Below, in pieces: positions 51,765 through 59,501 of a stretch of 64,000 nt of DNA; position 1 is the first letter of the stretch, and the number at the start of each line of letters is the position of its first letter. This stretch comes from Elusimicrobia bacterium HGW-Elusimicrobia-1 (GTDB taxonomy: Bacteria > Elusimicrobiota > Endomicrobiia > PHAN01). The position numbers were made by a program, and so were the translations under genes. The notes under the pieces are model-generated. The model was not told where the DNA came from. It was given only the letters and a program-made list of their open reading frames with translations, and did no database searches. The stretch is from assembly GCA_002841695.1 (NCBI GenBank), contig PHAN01000012.1:1-64000 (forward strand), written 5' to 3'.

Positions 51765-53615
51765 ATGGTTATAGAAAAGATAAATTCTCCGGCGGACATT
51801 AAAGCGTTGGCCGTGGAGGAACTTGATGTACTTGCGCTTGAAGTGCGCAATCTCATAATAGACACTTCCGTCAAAAACGGAGGGCATCTGGCGCCGAGTT
51901 TGGGCGCGGTCGACTTCACCATCGCCTTGCACCGGGTGTTCGACTGCCCGTCGGATAAAATCGTCTGGGACGTGGGACATCAGGCATACGCCCATAAAAT
52001 ACTGACCGGCAGAAGAGACAATTTCGTCACAATGCGCACGGCCGGCGGCCTGAGCGGTTTTCCGAACAGAAAAGAGTCCGATTGCGACGTTTTTACCGTC
52101 GGACATTCATCCACGTCCATTTCCTCCGCGCTGGGACTTGCCGCCGCCCGCGACTTAAAAAACGAATCCAATAAGGTCATTGCCGTTATAGGCGACGGGT
52201 CGATGACCGGCGGCCTGGCGTTTGAAGGACTTCAGAACGCCGGTCATATCGGCACGGACTTGCTGGTAATATTAAACGACAATGAGATGTTTATATCTCA
52301 TAAAGTGGGCGCTTTCGCCGGTTATCTGGCCAAGCTCCTTACGGCGGGCTCGTTCAAAAAATTCGAAGAGCGGGTCGAAAAGTTTTTCCGCCGGCTGCAT
52401 TTTTGGGGCGCGCAGATATTGCGTGTGGCCAAGAGGTTTAAAGTCCTGCTGTTTCCGGGCATGCTTTTTGAGGAACTGGGTTTCGCGTATCTGGGTCCCG
52501 TCGACGGTCACGACATAAAAGCGATGTTGCAGATATTCTCCAACGTGAAAAATATGAAAGGCCCGATACTGATTCATCTGGTCACAAAAAAAGGCAAGGG
52601 TTATCCTCCGGCGGAACTCGACCCTACCAAATATCACGGTTTGTCGCCTTCGTGTCCGACTACCGGCAAACGCGAACTCACGTTTACACAGGTCTTTGGA
52701 AGCGCAATGAGGTCTCTTGCCGCCGACGACAAAAAGGTTGTGGCCATAACCGCCGCCATGTCGGAGGGCACCGGCCTGGCGGATTTCGCCAAAGAATATC
52801 CGGAAAGATTTTTCGACGTAGGCATCGCCGAGCAGCACGCTATTACTTTCGCGGCGGGACTTGCCGCCGGAGGGTATAAACCCGTCTGCGCCATATACTC
52901 CACATTTTTGCAGCGTTCCCTCGACCAGATAATTCACGACGTGGCTCTAAACGGTCTTCCCGTAATAATCGCCATCGATCGCGCCGGTCTCGTCGGAGAA
53001 GACGGCGCCACGCATCACGGCGCGTTCGACATCTCGTTTCTAAGGTCGGTTCCGGGCTTAACGGTCTGCGCCCCGCGCGACGGCGACGAACTCGGAGACC
53101 TTCTTTATTCGGCGCTCAAATGGAGCGTTCCGACGGCGATCAGGTATCCCCGCGGCGGCTGTTTTCAGGAAGCCGCGCGCAAAGATTTTCATTACATCGA
53201 GCGCGGCGCATCGCAAATTTTAAGAGAAGGCGCGGACGTTTTGCTCGTCGGTATCGGACATTGCTCGCGGTATGCCCTTGCCGCCGCGGATATTCTTTCC
53301 GGCGGCGGGATTTCCGCCTCGGTGATGGATTTAAGATTTATTAAACCGCTCGACACAGGGGCCCTTTCCGCCTTTGCGGCTAAAAAAATGCCCATAGTCG
53401 TAATAGAAGAAAACTCGGCCCTCGGCGGAGCCGGATCGGCAGTCGAAGAGTATCTGTCGTCGGAAGGATATCGCCCCGACATAATCAAGGTAGCCATTAA
53501 AGACGACTTTATCGAGCATGGCCCTCAGGGTTATCTGAGGGACTTGTGCGGGCTTACGCCGGAAAAAATAGCGGCGCGCGTAGCGGCGCATGTATCGGCT
53601 TTGAAGAAAAATTAA
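51765..53615 (+). CDS. dxs: 1-deoxy-D-xylulose-5-phosphate synthase
   Basis: Thiamine-diphosphate enzyme that starts the MEP isoprenoid pathway from pyruvate and glyceraldehyde 3-phosphate; 616 residues, full length. The ThDP-binding motif is IGDGSMTGGLAFEGLQNAG, then NDNEMFISHKVGAF, GPVDGHDIKAM, the catalytic FFDVGIAEQHAITFAAGLAA, and AIDRAGLVGEDGATHHGAFD. The transketolase C-terminal domain is complete. It lies 40 bases after ispA, tying precursor supply to prenyl elongation. Its cofactor source may be helped by thiL encoded downstream. Confidence 0.96.
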   Translation: MVIEKINSPADIKALAVEELDVLALEVRNLIIDTSVKNGGHLAPSLGAVDFTIALHRVFDCPSDKIVWDVGHQAYAHKILTGRRDNFVTMRTAGGLSGFPNRKESDCDVFTVGHSSTSISSALGLAAARDLKNESNKVIAVIGDGSMTGGLAFEGLQNAGHIGTDLLVILNDNEMFISHKVGAFAGYLAKLLTAGSFKKFEERVEKFFRRLHFWGAQILRVAKRFKVLLFPGMLFEELGFAYLGPVDGHDIKAMLQIFSNVKNMKGPILIHLVTKKGKGYPPAELDPTKYHGLSPSCPTTGKRELTFTQVFGSAMRSLAADDKKVVAITAAMSEGTGLADFAKEYPERFFDVGIAEQHAITFAAGLAAGGYKPVCAIYSTFLQRSLDQIIHDVALNGLPVIIAIDRAGLVGEDGATHHGAFDISFLRSVPGLTVCAPRDGDELGDLLYSALKWSVPTAIRYPRGGCFQEAARKDFHYIERGASQILREGADVLLVGIGHCSRYALAAADILSGGGISASVMDLRFIKPLDTGALSAFAAKKMPIVVIEENSALGGAGSAVEEYLSSEGYRPDIIKVAIKDDFIEHGPQGYLRDLCGLTPEKIAARVAAHVSALKKN

Positions 53616-53618
53616 GAG

Positions 53619-54398
53619 ATGAAAACGCGGCTCGACCGGTTATTGGTTGAAAAAGGACTTTCGCCGGATATTAAAAAAGCCGCGGCGCTTATAATGGCCG
53701 GAGCGGTTACCGTCGACGGACGGCCTTGCCCGCACGCCGGCTCTCAAATCGCAAGCGACGCCGACGTCGCGGTGATTGTCTCGGCGGATGATTACGTTTC
53801 GCGTTCCGGCGCCAAACTTGAAGGCGCGCTCGACGATTTCGCCGTAAAGCTCGACGGCCTGGAATGCTGCGACGTAGGATCTTCCACCGGCGGGTTTACC
53901 CAGTGTATGCTGCGACGCGGCGCCGCGAAGGTTTACGCTTTCGACGTCGGGAAAAATCTTATGCACGAGCGTGTCGCCCGCGACCCGCGCGTTAAGCTGA
54001 TAGAAGATTATAACTTCAGAAGGTTTTCGGCCGGAAGCGTTTTTGGTATTCATGACGTGCCGTCGGACGTCGATAAAGTGGTTGACGCCGCCCGGATGTG
54101 CCGTTTTGTCGCGGCAGACGTTTCTTTTATATCGGCGGTAAAAATACTTTACGCCCTTGCCGACGGAATGAAAGCTGCTTTCGAGGCGCTGGTTCTTGTG
54201 AAACCGCAGTTTGAACTGCCGGCGAGCAAGGTTCCCGGCGGTGTAGTGAGGGACGAAAAATCGGCCGCCGAGGCCGTCGAAAAAGTCAGGGCGGCCGCGA
54301 GTGCGCTCGGGTTTCAAATCCTGGGCGCCGCGCCATCGCGGTTAAAAGGCGCCCGGGGCAACCGGGAATATTTTCTTTATCTCGACAGAAAACGGTGA
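53619..54398 (+). CDS. tlyA: TlyA-family rRNA 2'-O-methyltransferase
   Basis: A 259-residue protein. An N-terminal S4 RNA-binding domain (RLDRLLVEKGLSPDIKKAAA, then IMAGAVTVDGRP) is followed by a FtsJ-like methyltransferase fold: YVSRSGAKLEGAL, the SAM motif CCDVGSSTGGFTQCMLRRGA, VAADVSFIS and LVKPQFELP. TlyA enzymes methylate cytidines of 16S and/or 23S rRNA; older annotations call them haemolysin A. It begins 3 bases after dxs. Target specificity is not visible. Confidence 0.93.
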   Translation: MKTRLDRLLVEKGLSPDIKKAAALIMAGAVTVDGRPCPHAGSQIASDADVAVIVSADDYVSRSGAKLEGALDDFAVKLDGLECCDVGSSTGGFTQCMLRRGAAKVYAFDVGKNLMHERVARDPRVKLIEDYNFRRFSAGSVFGIHDVPSDVDKVVDAARMCRFVAADVSFISAVKILYALADGMKAAFEALVLVKPQFELPASKVPGGVVRDEKSAAEAVEKVRAAASALGFQILGAAPSRLKGARGNREYFLYLDRKR

Positions 54399-54404
54399 AA
54401 TGAT

Positions 54405-55550
54405 ATGGCGGACATAATAATAATAGCGGCCAATGATGCCTCCCGCGCGCTGCTGGCGGGAATTTTACGCAAGACGGGCGCCACTGTCGAAGAACGGCCG
54501 TTCGTGCCGGATATCGTCGAATTTTTATCGCAGCAGGGGCCCCGCACCGCGGTCATAGACGCGGCGTACTTTGAAAAATCCGACGGAGATCTTAAATCGC
54601 ACCTCCCCAAGACAAATCTTATCGCCTGGACGGAAACTTATGATCCTCCTCGCGCGATAAATCTTATATCCGCCGGCGCAATGGACGTTCTGTGCAATCC
54701 GGCGTCTAAGTCCGAAGTCGCCGGAGTGGTTGGCCATTTTTCGGGAACTTTTCACTATAAGAGGAAAAGCGATTTCACTTTTGGGGCCAAGGCCGCCAGG
54801 TTCCTGAAGACGCCCGCCATTGTCACGGCCGCCCTTGCCGCAATGGCCGTTCTCATCGTAGCCGCGCGGGCAATTTTTACCGGCGGCGGATCTATCCGCC
54901 CCGGCGTTTACTCGCTGAACGTTGAAAATCCCACGGGCATTTACGTCGATGGCAACGAGGTGTGGGTCAGCGACTGGCTTTCGCAGAGCATTTACGGCTT
55001 TAAGCTGCGCGCGTCCGGCGCGGCCGAACAGTTCGAGAGTTATTATTTTGCGGACTGCAATCCTCTTTTTGTGCACAAAGTCGGAAAGTTTTTCTGGACG
55101 GGTTCCGGAGACGGCACCATAAGAAAATACTCGGTAGAGACGGAGCCGCCGGTGCTGGCGGAACAATTTCGCGGCCCCGGATTTTCTCCGTCGGGTTTTT
55201 GCTCCACGCCCGACTTCGTCTACACGGCGGATTCTCAGGCGGGAATGATTTATCAGCACGTGTTCGGCGCGGGGTATCCCGTGGTCAATTCGTATGAATA
55301 CACGGCCGGAGCTTCGCCCGTAGGTTTAAATTTCGACGGCAAATACTTTTATACCGCGTCCGCGCGAACCGGCAATATTTACAGGCATATAGGGCCGGCC
55401 AACAAGTTTGTTCCGGTCGGCAGTTACGGATTCGGCGCGGCATCCGGCGCGGAGATAGCCGGCTTTTACAAGACAAAAAAATACATCTACATAGTCACGG
55501 CGACAAAACCGGCGCGGCTCTACGTGTATCCTCATAACATGCCGCGGTAA
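54405..55550 (+). CDS. receiver-like domain - TM - beta-propeller membrane protein
   Basis: A 381-residue protein of unrecognised family. Residues 1-112 read as a CheY-like receiver: D52 in TAVIDAAYFEKSD sits at the phosphoacceptor position, T76 region NLIAWTET, but the usual K-P is N98-P, so phosphotransfer may be lost. A hydrophobic segment (about 137-156) crosses the membrane. Residues 165-381 contain repeated propeller-like blades, for example PTGIYVDGNEVWVSDWLSQS, GKFFWTGSGDGTIRKYS, GFCSTPDFVYTADSQAGMIY and GLNFDGKYFYTASARTGNIY, facing outside. It is 6 bases after tlyA and 25 bases before a PilZ gene. It could link an external ligand to internal signalling. Novel arrangement; function unknown. 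Confidence 0.65.
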   Translation: MADIIIIAANDASRALLAGILRKTGATVEERPFVPDIVEFLSQQGPRTAVIDAAYFEKSDGDLKSHLPKTNLIAWTETYDPPRAINLISAGAMDVLCNPASKSEVAGVVGHFSGTFHYKRKSDFTFGAKAARFLKTPAIVTAALAAMAVLIVAARAIFTGGGSIRPGVYSLNVENPTGIYVDGNEVWVSDWLSQSIYGFKLRASGAAEQFESYYFADCNPLFVHKVGKFFWTGSGDGTIRKYSVETEPPVLAEQFRGPGFSPSGFCSTPDFVYTADSQAGMIYQHVFGAGYPVVNSYEYTAGASPVGLNFDGKYFYTASARTGNIYRHIGPANKFVPVGSYGFGAASGAEIAGFYKTKKYIYIVTATKPARLYVYPHNMPR

Positions 55551-55575
55551 TTTTTTTCAAACGGGAGACAAAAAT

Positions 55576-55926
55576 ATGGTTCAGGAATGGCGAAGAAAAC
55601 ACGCGAGGATATCGTGCTACATTCCGGTGCTGATAAGGGCCCCGTCGAAGACGCCTCAGGAATCGTGGGGAGTAATCAGGGACGTGAGTTTGGGAGGTTT
55701 GCGTCTTGAAACAAGGCATCCGCTTATTTCGGGGGATCAGGTCTACGTCACTTTCTCATTTTCCCAGAATTTTTCTTTCGTCAACACGAAATCGAAAATC
55801 CGGCGCGTAGCCAAGAGCGGCGTATACAATATTTGCGGTATGGAGTTTGAGTCGCTGGTGGATGTCGAGCATTTGCACAACGCTCTGGAAGAATACATAG
55901 AGACGCAGACAAAAAGCACGTTGTAG
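55576..55926 (+). CDS. PilZ-domain c-di-GMP receptor protein
   Basis: A 116-residue stand-alone PilZ protein. The c-di-GMP motif is complete: basic RRKHAR near the N-terminus (RxxxR type) and DVSLGGLRL (D/NxSxxG). Strands follow, with VYVTFSFS and the RRVAKSGVYNICGMEFESL segment. A GGGAG-type site precedes the ATG. It follows the receiver-like propeller gene and could carry its signal. c-di-GMP could come from the GGDEF fusion protein in the same window. Confidence 0.87.
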   Translation: MVQEWRRKHARISCYIPVLIRAPSKTPQESWGVIRDVSLGGLRLETRHPLISGDQVYVTFSFSQNFSFVNTKSKIRRVAKSGVYNICGMEFESLVDVEHLHNALEEYIETQTKSTL

Positions 55927-55931
55927 TTACA

Positions 55932-55986
55932 GGGTATAGGGTTTAGGTTTTTTTTCTAGACCCTAGACCCTAGACCCTATCCCCTA
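55932..55986. repeat. TAGACCC repeat element
   Basis: GGGTATAGGGTTTAGG (55932-55947) mirrors CCTAGACCC repeated three times and CCCTATCCCCTA (about 55957-55986). Palindromic intergenic repeat between the PilZ gene and a small membrane protein gene. Confidence 0.65.
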
Positions 55987-56001
55987 ATACAGGAGGAAAA
56001 C

Positions 56002-56211
56002 ATGATATCTATCGCAGTGGGACTGATTTTTGTAGCCGCCGCCGTTTGGGGACTTTCGGCATGGCGCGCCGACGTGCAGGCGCTTTTGAGGGGCATATTG
56101 CCGATTTTATTTTTTGTGGGCGGCGCCTTGGTGGTATTGGCCGGCATAAGCGGTATAAGAGACAGTATGCTCGACGCCTCCAAAAGTAAGGACGATTCCG
56201 CTAATGCGTGA
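56002..56211 (+). CDS. small two-TM membrane protein
   Basis: A 69-residue hypothetical protein with two hydrophobic helices (about 2-20 and 29-48): ISIAVGLIFVAAAVWGLSAW and GILPILFFVGGALVVLAGIS, and a polar C-terminus. AGGAGG lies 7-12 bases before the ATG. It resembles short hypothetical proteins seen in several candidate phyla but belongs to no family known to me. It precedes thiL by 12 bases. Confidence 0.6.
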   Translation: MISIAVGLIFVAAAVWGLSAWRADVQALLRGILPILFFVGGALVVLAGISGIRDSMLDASKSKDDSANA

Positions 56212-56223
56212 ACGGTATTGCAG

Positions 56224-57321
56224 ATGAAAAAAAACCGGCTCCGCGCTCGCGGACTTTCGGGTTTAGGTGAGTTCGGGCTCATAAACAGCATAGTTAAAGC
56301 TTCGCGCCGCGCTTCCAGCGGCGCTCTTGCTTTAAGCGGCGCGTCAGTAATCGTTCCTAACGGGGACGATGCCGCTGTGCTCGATGTCCGCGCCGCCTTC
56401 GGCTCCGATTGTCTTGCGATTTCGACCGATATGCTGGTTGAAGGGGTTCACTTCGACTGCGGGCTGATGTCGTTTTACGATGTCGGAGTCAAGTCCGTAA
56501 CAGCCAATATCAGTGACATGGCGGCCACAGGCGGCGCTCGTCCGCTGTTCTGTGTGGTCGGATTGGCCATACCTGTGGATATAAATGTTGAAAATGTGGA
56601 CAACTTACTGGCGGGTCTGCGGGCCGCCGCCACAAAAGACGGCATAACTCTTATCGGCGGCGATACTGTACGTTCAAATAAAAGTATTGTAATATCAATT
56701 ACTATAGTAGGCAGGATAGATAAGAAATCAGTGGTGGAACGTGGCGGGGCCAAAGCGGGAGATTTAATATGTGCAACCGGCGCTTTCGGTGATGCCGCGG
56801 CCGGACTTCGGGTGCTGCAAGGGCAGCGGAAGAGCAAACGGCTATGTCGCGCGAGATATTCTGATGCCATCCGGGCCCACGGGTATGGACAATTAGTCCA
56901 CGCTTATCGGCGGCCAAGACATCGGTTGAATGAGGCCATACTGCTGACAGCTCGTTGGCCGCGTCCCACGGCTATGATGGATTCCTCCGACGGCCTGGCG
57001 GCTTGTGTGCGCGCGATGTCTTCGGCGGCGGATTTGGGGGCCATCGTCAATCTGCGGGATGTTCCGCTGTCGCGCGCGTTTCGCCGGTGGGCATTGTCGG
57101 TGTCGGGCGGTCCGCTTGATCCGAAATTCCCGTGGCGCACTGTCGCCGAGGGCGGCGAAGAATATGAGCTTGTGTTCACCGCCGGACCTTCGGACGTTCC
57201 GGCCTTGAAGAAGCGGGTTAATTTTTCGGTTGTAGGGGAAATGCGGTGCGGCAAAGGCGTGGATTTTATGCTTAATGGAAAAAAAATGGCCGGCGAGTGG
57301 CGCGGATATGAAAATTTTTAA
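56224..57321 (+). CDS. thiL: thiamine-monophosphate kinase
   Basis: Phosphorylates thiamine monophosphate to the active diphosphate cofactor; about 365 residues. Motifs: GLGEFGLIN near the N-terminus, GDDAAVL, the Mg/ATP segment STDMLVEGVHFD, NISDMAATGGARPLF, TLIGGDTVRS, MMDSSDGLA and EGGEEYELVF. The domain order matches the PurM-like fold. ATG at 56224 is used; a TTG two codons earlier is possible. A basic stretch near residue 205-230 (RKSKRLCRARYSD) is longer than usual. Its 3' end overlaps the tsaE start by 14 bases. Confidence 0.93.
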   Translation: MKKNRLRARGLSGLGEFGLINSIVKASRRASSGALALSGASVIVPNGDDAAVLDVRAAFGSDCLAISTDMLVEGVHFDCGLMSFYDVGVKSVTANISDMAATGGARPLFCVVGLAIPVDINVENVDNLLAGLRAAATKDGITLIGGDTVRSNKSIVISITIVGRIDKKSVVERGGAKAGDLICATGAFGDAAAGLRVLQGQRKSKRLCRARYSDAIRAHGYGQLVHAYRRPRHRLNEAILLTARWPRPTAMMDSSDGLAACVRAMSSAADLGAIVNLRDVPLSRAFRRWALSVSGGPLDPKFPWRTVAEGGEEYELVFTAGPSDVPALKKRVNFSVVGEMRCGKGVDFMLNGKKMAGEWRGYENF

Positions 57322-57853
57322 GGCGCGAAGTTCTTCGCCGTCCGACACTATGCGGCTTGCCCGCAATCTTGCCGCGATAGTCCCCGCCGGAACCTACATA
57401 ATGCTCGAAGGCGGTCTGGGCTCCGGCAAGACAACATTTGTTTCGGGTTACGCCCGAGGACGCCGCGTGTCGAGCCCCAGTTTTGTGCTAAGCAATATCT
57501 ATTCCGGCGGGAGAAATCCCATCGAAGTTCGTCACGTGGATTTATGGCGGCTGCCCGCCGGCGCCGACGTCTCCGATATTTTTGCCGTCGACGATACCCG
57601 TCAAAACGAGAGAATTGTCTGGCTGGTGGAATGGGCAGACCGTCTTCCCGTAGATTTTGCTCCGCGTGACAATACCATATCCATTCGGATAACAAGCCCC
57701 CGCCCGACTTCTTCGTCCCCTAAGCTTACTTCCGGACGCGCGCGTAATAATGAAAACGACGGGCTTTTGACGCGCGACATTCGCGTTGCGGTTTATTCGG
57801 AGCGGCTTGCCGCGGTTATCAATAAGTTGCGCCGCGTCTCGGTTTATCAATAA
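57308..57853 (+). CDS. tsaE: tRNA threonylcarbamoyladenosine biosynthesis ATPase TsaE
   Basis: ATPase partner of TsaB/TsaD in t6A tRNA modification. Walker A is EGGLGSGKTTFV, then the VSSPSFVLSNIYSG motif, H-V-D-L-W-R (RHVDLWRL, where the family has HxDxYR), and a late IVWLVEWADRLP ('viEWpe'). The start is placed at 57308 (MKIFKARSS). From about residue 140 a tail of roughly 40 residues, longer than in most TsaE (about 150), includes SPRPTSSSPKLTSGRARNNE; its last codons and stop fall in a repeat fragment (57843-57874). Confidence 0.9.
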   Translation: MKIFKARSSSPSDTMRLARNLAAIVPAGTYIMLEGGLGSGKTTFVSGYARGRRVSSPSFVLSNIYSGGRNPIEVRHVDLWRLPAGADVSDIFAVDDTRQNERIVWLVEWADRLPVDFAPRDNTISIRITSPRPTSSSPKLTSGRARNNENDGLLTRDIRVAVYSERLAAVINKLRRVSVYQ

Positions 57854-57874
57854 GCTGTCCGTCTGTTAAAAAGG
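57843..57874. repeat. partial copy of the TTATCAATAAGCTGTC repeat
   Basis: TTTATCAATAAGCTGTCCGT followed by CTGTTAAAAAGG; matches the right half of the tsaB copy at 58256-58290. The hairpin half is missing. It overlaps the tsaE stop codon. Confidence 0.7.
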
Positions 57875-57914
57875 CGGCGATTCGCTTTCATCGCTCGGTC
57901 GAAAAAAAAATAAA

Positions 57915-58658
57915 ATGAAAACTCTTGCGCTTGATACCACCGGAGCATATCTTGTTATGGCGGTTTCAGACGGCGCGCGGCTTCTTGCCGGATGCCGCCG
58001 CCTCGCCGAGGCCGCTCATTCCGAGTTGATAGTCAAAACCGCTTCGGAACTTATATCCGCCGCGGGTTTTTCTCCGCGCGAACTCCAAAAAGTGGCGGCC
58101 GTAGCCGGTCCGGGCAGTTTTACCGGTATAAGAATAGGGCTGACGTTTGCGCGGACAATCTCGCAGACGCTGGATATACCGGCGGTATCAATCAGCGCTT
58201 TCGACGCCTGCGCGCTTTCGGCGGCGGTTCCGCTGAAAGACAAGCGGAATCTTGACTTATCAATAAGCTGTCCGTCCGTTAAAAAAGAGGGTTTCGTCGC
58301 GGATAAAATCATGGTTGTCATCGACGCGCTTTTTCCGCTGGTTCACTGGGCGGTCTACGATTCTTCGGGACAAAAAAAAATCGCCGGGCCCGGCCTCGAC
58401 AATGTCGAAACCGTTTCCGCGCGATTCGCGCCTTCCGGCAAATCTTCCGAGCGATGGACATTCGCCGGTTCGGCGATGGCCGTCGAGAAAACCCGCTCGA
58501 TTCTGTCCGAGCGTTTTGGCGGCCCGGCGCCGACGCTCTCTTCCCGTTATCTTGCGCCTGCTCCGTCGGCGCTGGCCGCGCTGGCCGCAACTGCGCGCGG
58601 CGGCTGCTACAAAATCCTCAAACCCCTCTACCTGAAAGAAGTTTATTTAAGAAAATAA
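57915..58658 (+). CDS. tsaB: tRNA threonylcarbamoyladenosine biosynthesis protein TsaB
   Basis: ASKHA-fold scaffold of the t6A complex; 247 residues. The opening MKTLALDTTGAYLVMAVSDG, AVAGPGSFTGIRIGLTFAR and the later MVVIDALFPLVHWAVYD (usually 'DAR.gevY.a.Y') identify TsaB. Between VSISAFDACALSAAV and KIMVVIDA there are about 22 extra residues compared with E. coli TsaB. The DNA for these (58223-58290) is a copy of a dispersed hairpin repeat found near tRNA genes, so it appears to be an in-frame insertion. The 3' end overlaps the convergent aldolase gene by 41 bases. Confidence 0.9.
   Translation: MKTLALDTTGAYLVMAVSDGARLLAGCRRLAEAAHSELIVKTASELISAAGFSPRELQKVAAVAGPGSFTGIRIGLTFARTISQTLDIPAVSISAFDACALSAAVPLKDKRNLDLSISCPSVKKEGFVADKIMVVIDALFPLVHWAVYDSSGQKKIAGPGLDNVETVSARFAPSGKSSERWTFAGSAMAVEKTRSILSERFGGPAPTLSSRYLAPAPSALAALAATARGGCYKILKPLYLKEVYLRK
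58223..58290. repeat. dispersed hairpin repeat inside tsaB
   Basis: Left half GTTCCGCT-loop-AGCGGAAT hairpin; right half CTTGACTTATCAATAAGCTG then TCCGTCCGTTAAAAAAGAGG. It matches 59281-59344 and 61866-61929 in order and spacing. Confidence 0.8.
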
Positions 58659-59181
58659 TCCGGGAAGCGCTTTCAAGAACCGAGATTCTCATTGCGGCTT
58701 CCTCTATGTTTTTTCCCACGGCGAACGCGCCGTGTCCCCGCACCAAGGCCGCTCCGAACACACCCAGAAGCGGCGGCAGATTGTCGGCCACGCAGTTTGA
58801 GGAAATCGTAATCTCGCACTTAGTCAGCACAGGTATTTCCGGCATATAGAAGGCGCCTTCCATGTCGATGGGCTTAATTTTTTCTTCGGTCAGAGAAAGT
58901 ACTATGGCGTGCGGCGGATGGGCGTGGACTATGGCGTCGGTCTTGGGATTGGCCAGATAAATCGAGCGGTGAACCTTAATCTCGCACGAGGCGCCGTCGT
59001 CTCTGGCCTCGTCGTAAAGATTGGTTTTTGCTATGTCGGCAAAAGTCAAATCTCCGAGTTTTGCGCCGTGGCGGGTGATGTATATCGACTCGCCTTTTTT
59101 TATGCTCATGTTGCCGGAATGCGAGTTGTTTATGCCCTGCTCAAACAGCAGCCGCCCGTATTTAATGAAATCCTCGTACAT
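58618..59181 (-). CDS. class II aldolase/adducin-family protein
   Basis: A 187-residue zinc-dependent sugar-phosphate aldolase or epimerase-like protein. INNSHSGNMSIKKGESIYIT (the phosphate-binding GN.S motif), VHAHPPHAIVLS (two zinc histidines in HAH) and LVRGHGAFAVG (third histidine) match the L-fuculose/rhamnulose-phosphate aldolase and AraD group. It is slightly short for the family (about 210). The substrate cannot be assigned. It is convergent with tsaB and overlaps its last 41 bases. Confidence 0.87.
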   Translation of the reverse strand: MYEDFIKYGRLLFEQGINNSHSGNMSIKKGESIYITRHGAKLGDLTFADIAKTNLYDEARDDGASCEIKVHRSIYLANPKTDAIVHAHPPHAIVLSLTEEKIKPIDMEGAFYMPEIPVLTKCEITISSNCVADNLPPLLGVFGAALVRGHGAFAVGKNIEEAAMRISVLESASRIIFLNKLLSGRGV

Positions 59182-59280
59182 AAATTCGATCCTTTTGTCC
59201 GTTAAAAATCCGGCAGGGGCGTTCTAAAAAATGGCGGGACTCTTAAACTTTCAAAATTCCGTTTGTTTATAAAGTAAGGT

Positions 59281-59344
59281 GGCTGTTCCGCCAAAGGACG
59301 GCGGAACCTTGACTTATCAGTATGCTGTCTGTTTATTAATAAGG
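59281..59344. repeat. dispersed hairpin repeat, at the 3' end of tRNA-Cys
   Basis: GTTCCGCCAAAGGACGGCGGAAC hairpin (as GTTCCGCC and GGCGGAAC arms) followed by CTTGACTTATCAGTATGCTG and TCTGTTTATTAATAAGG. It abuts the 3' end of the minus-strand tRNA-Cys. Confidence 0.85.
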
Positions 59345-59413
59345 TGGCGGCCGGATTTGCACCGGCGAATGGCGGTTTTGCAGACCGCTCCCTTACTACT
59401 TGGGTACGCCACC
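59342..59413 (-). tRNA. tRNA-Cys (anticodon GCA)
   Basis: 72 nt on the minus strand. Acceptor GGTGGCG / CGCCACC with discriminator T, typical of tRNA-Cys. Anticodon loop CTGCAAA between GCGGT and ACCGC gives GCA. T-arm GCCGG-TGCAAAT-CCGGC. CCA is not encoded. Confidence 0.95.
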
Positions 59414-59444
59414 ACCGTCGACTGATATTCTACAATTTAGGTAT

Positions 59445-59472
59445 TTGAAAAACCAAACGCTTTATATATAAT
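59445..59472 (+). promoter_or_regulatory. promoter of the outer-membrane protein gene
   Basis: TTGAAA (59445-59450), 16-base spacer, perfect TATAAT (59467-59472), 30 bases before the start at 59502. Confidence 0.75.
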
Positions 59473-59501
59473 ACAGAAACTTATTGTTCCGGATAATTCA
59501 A

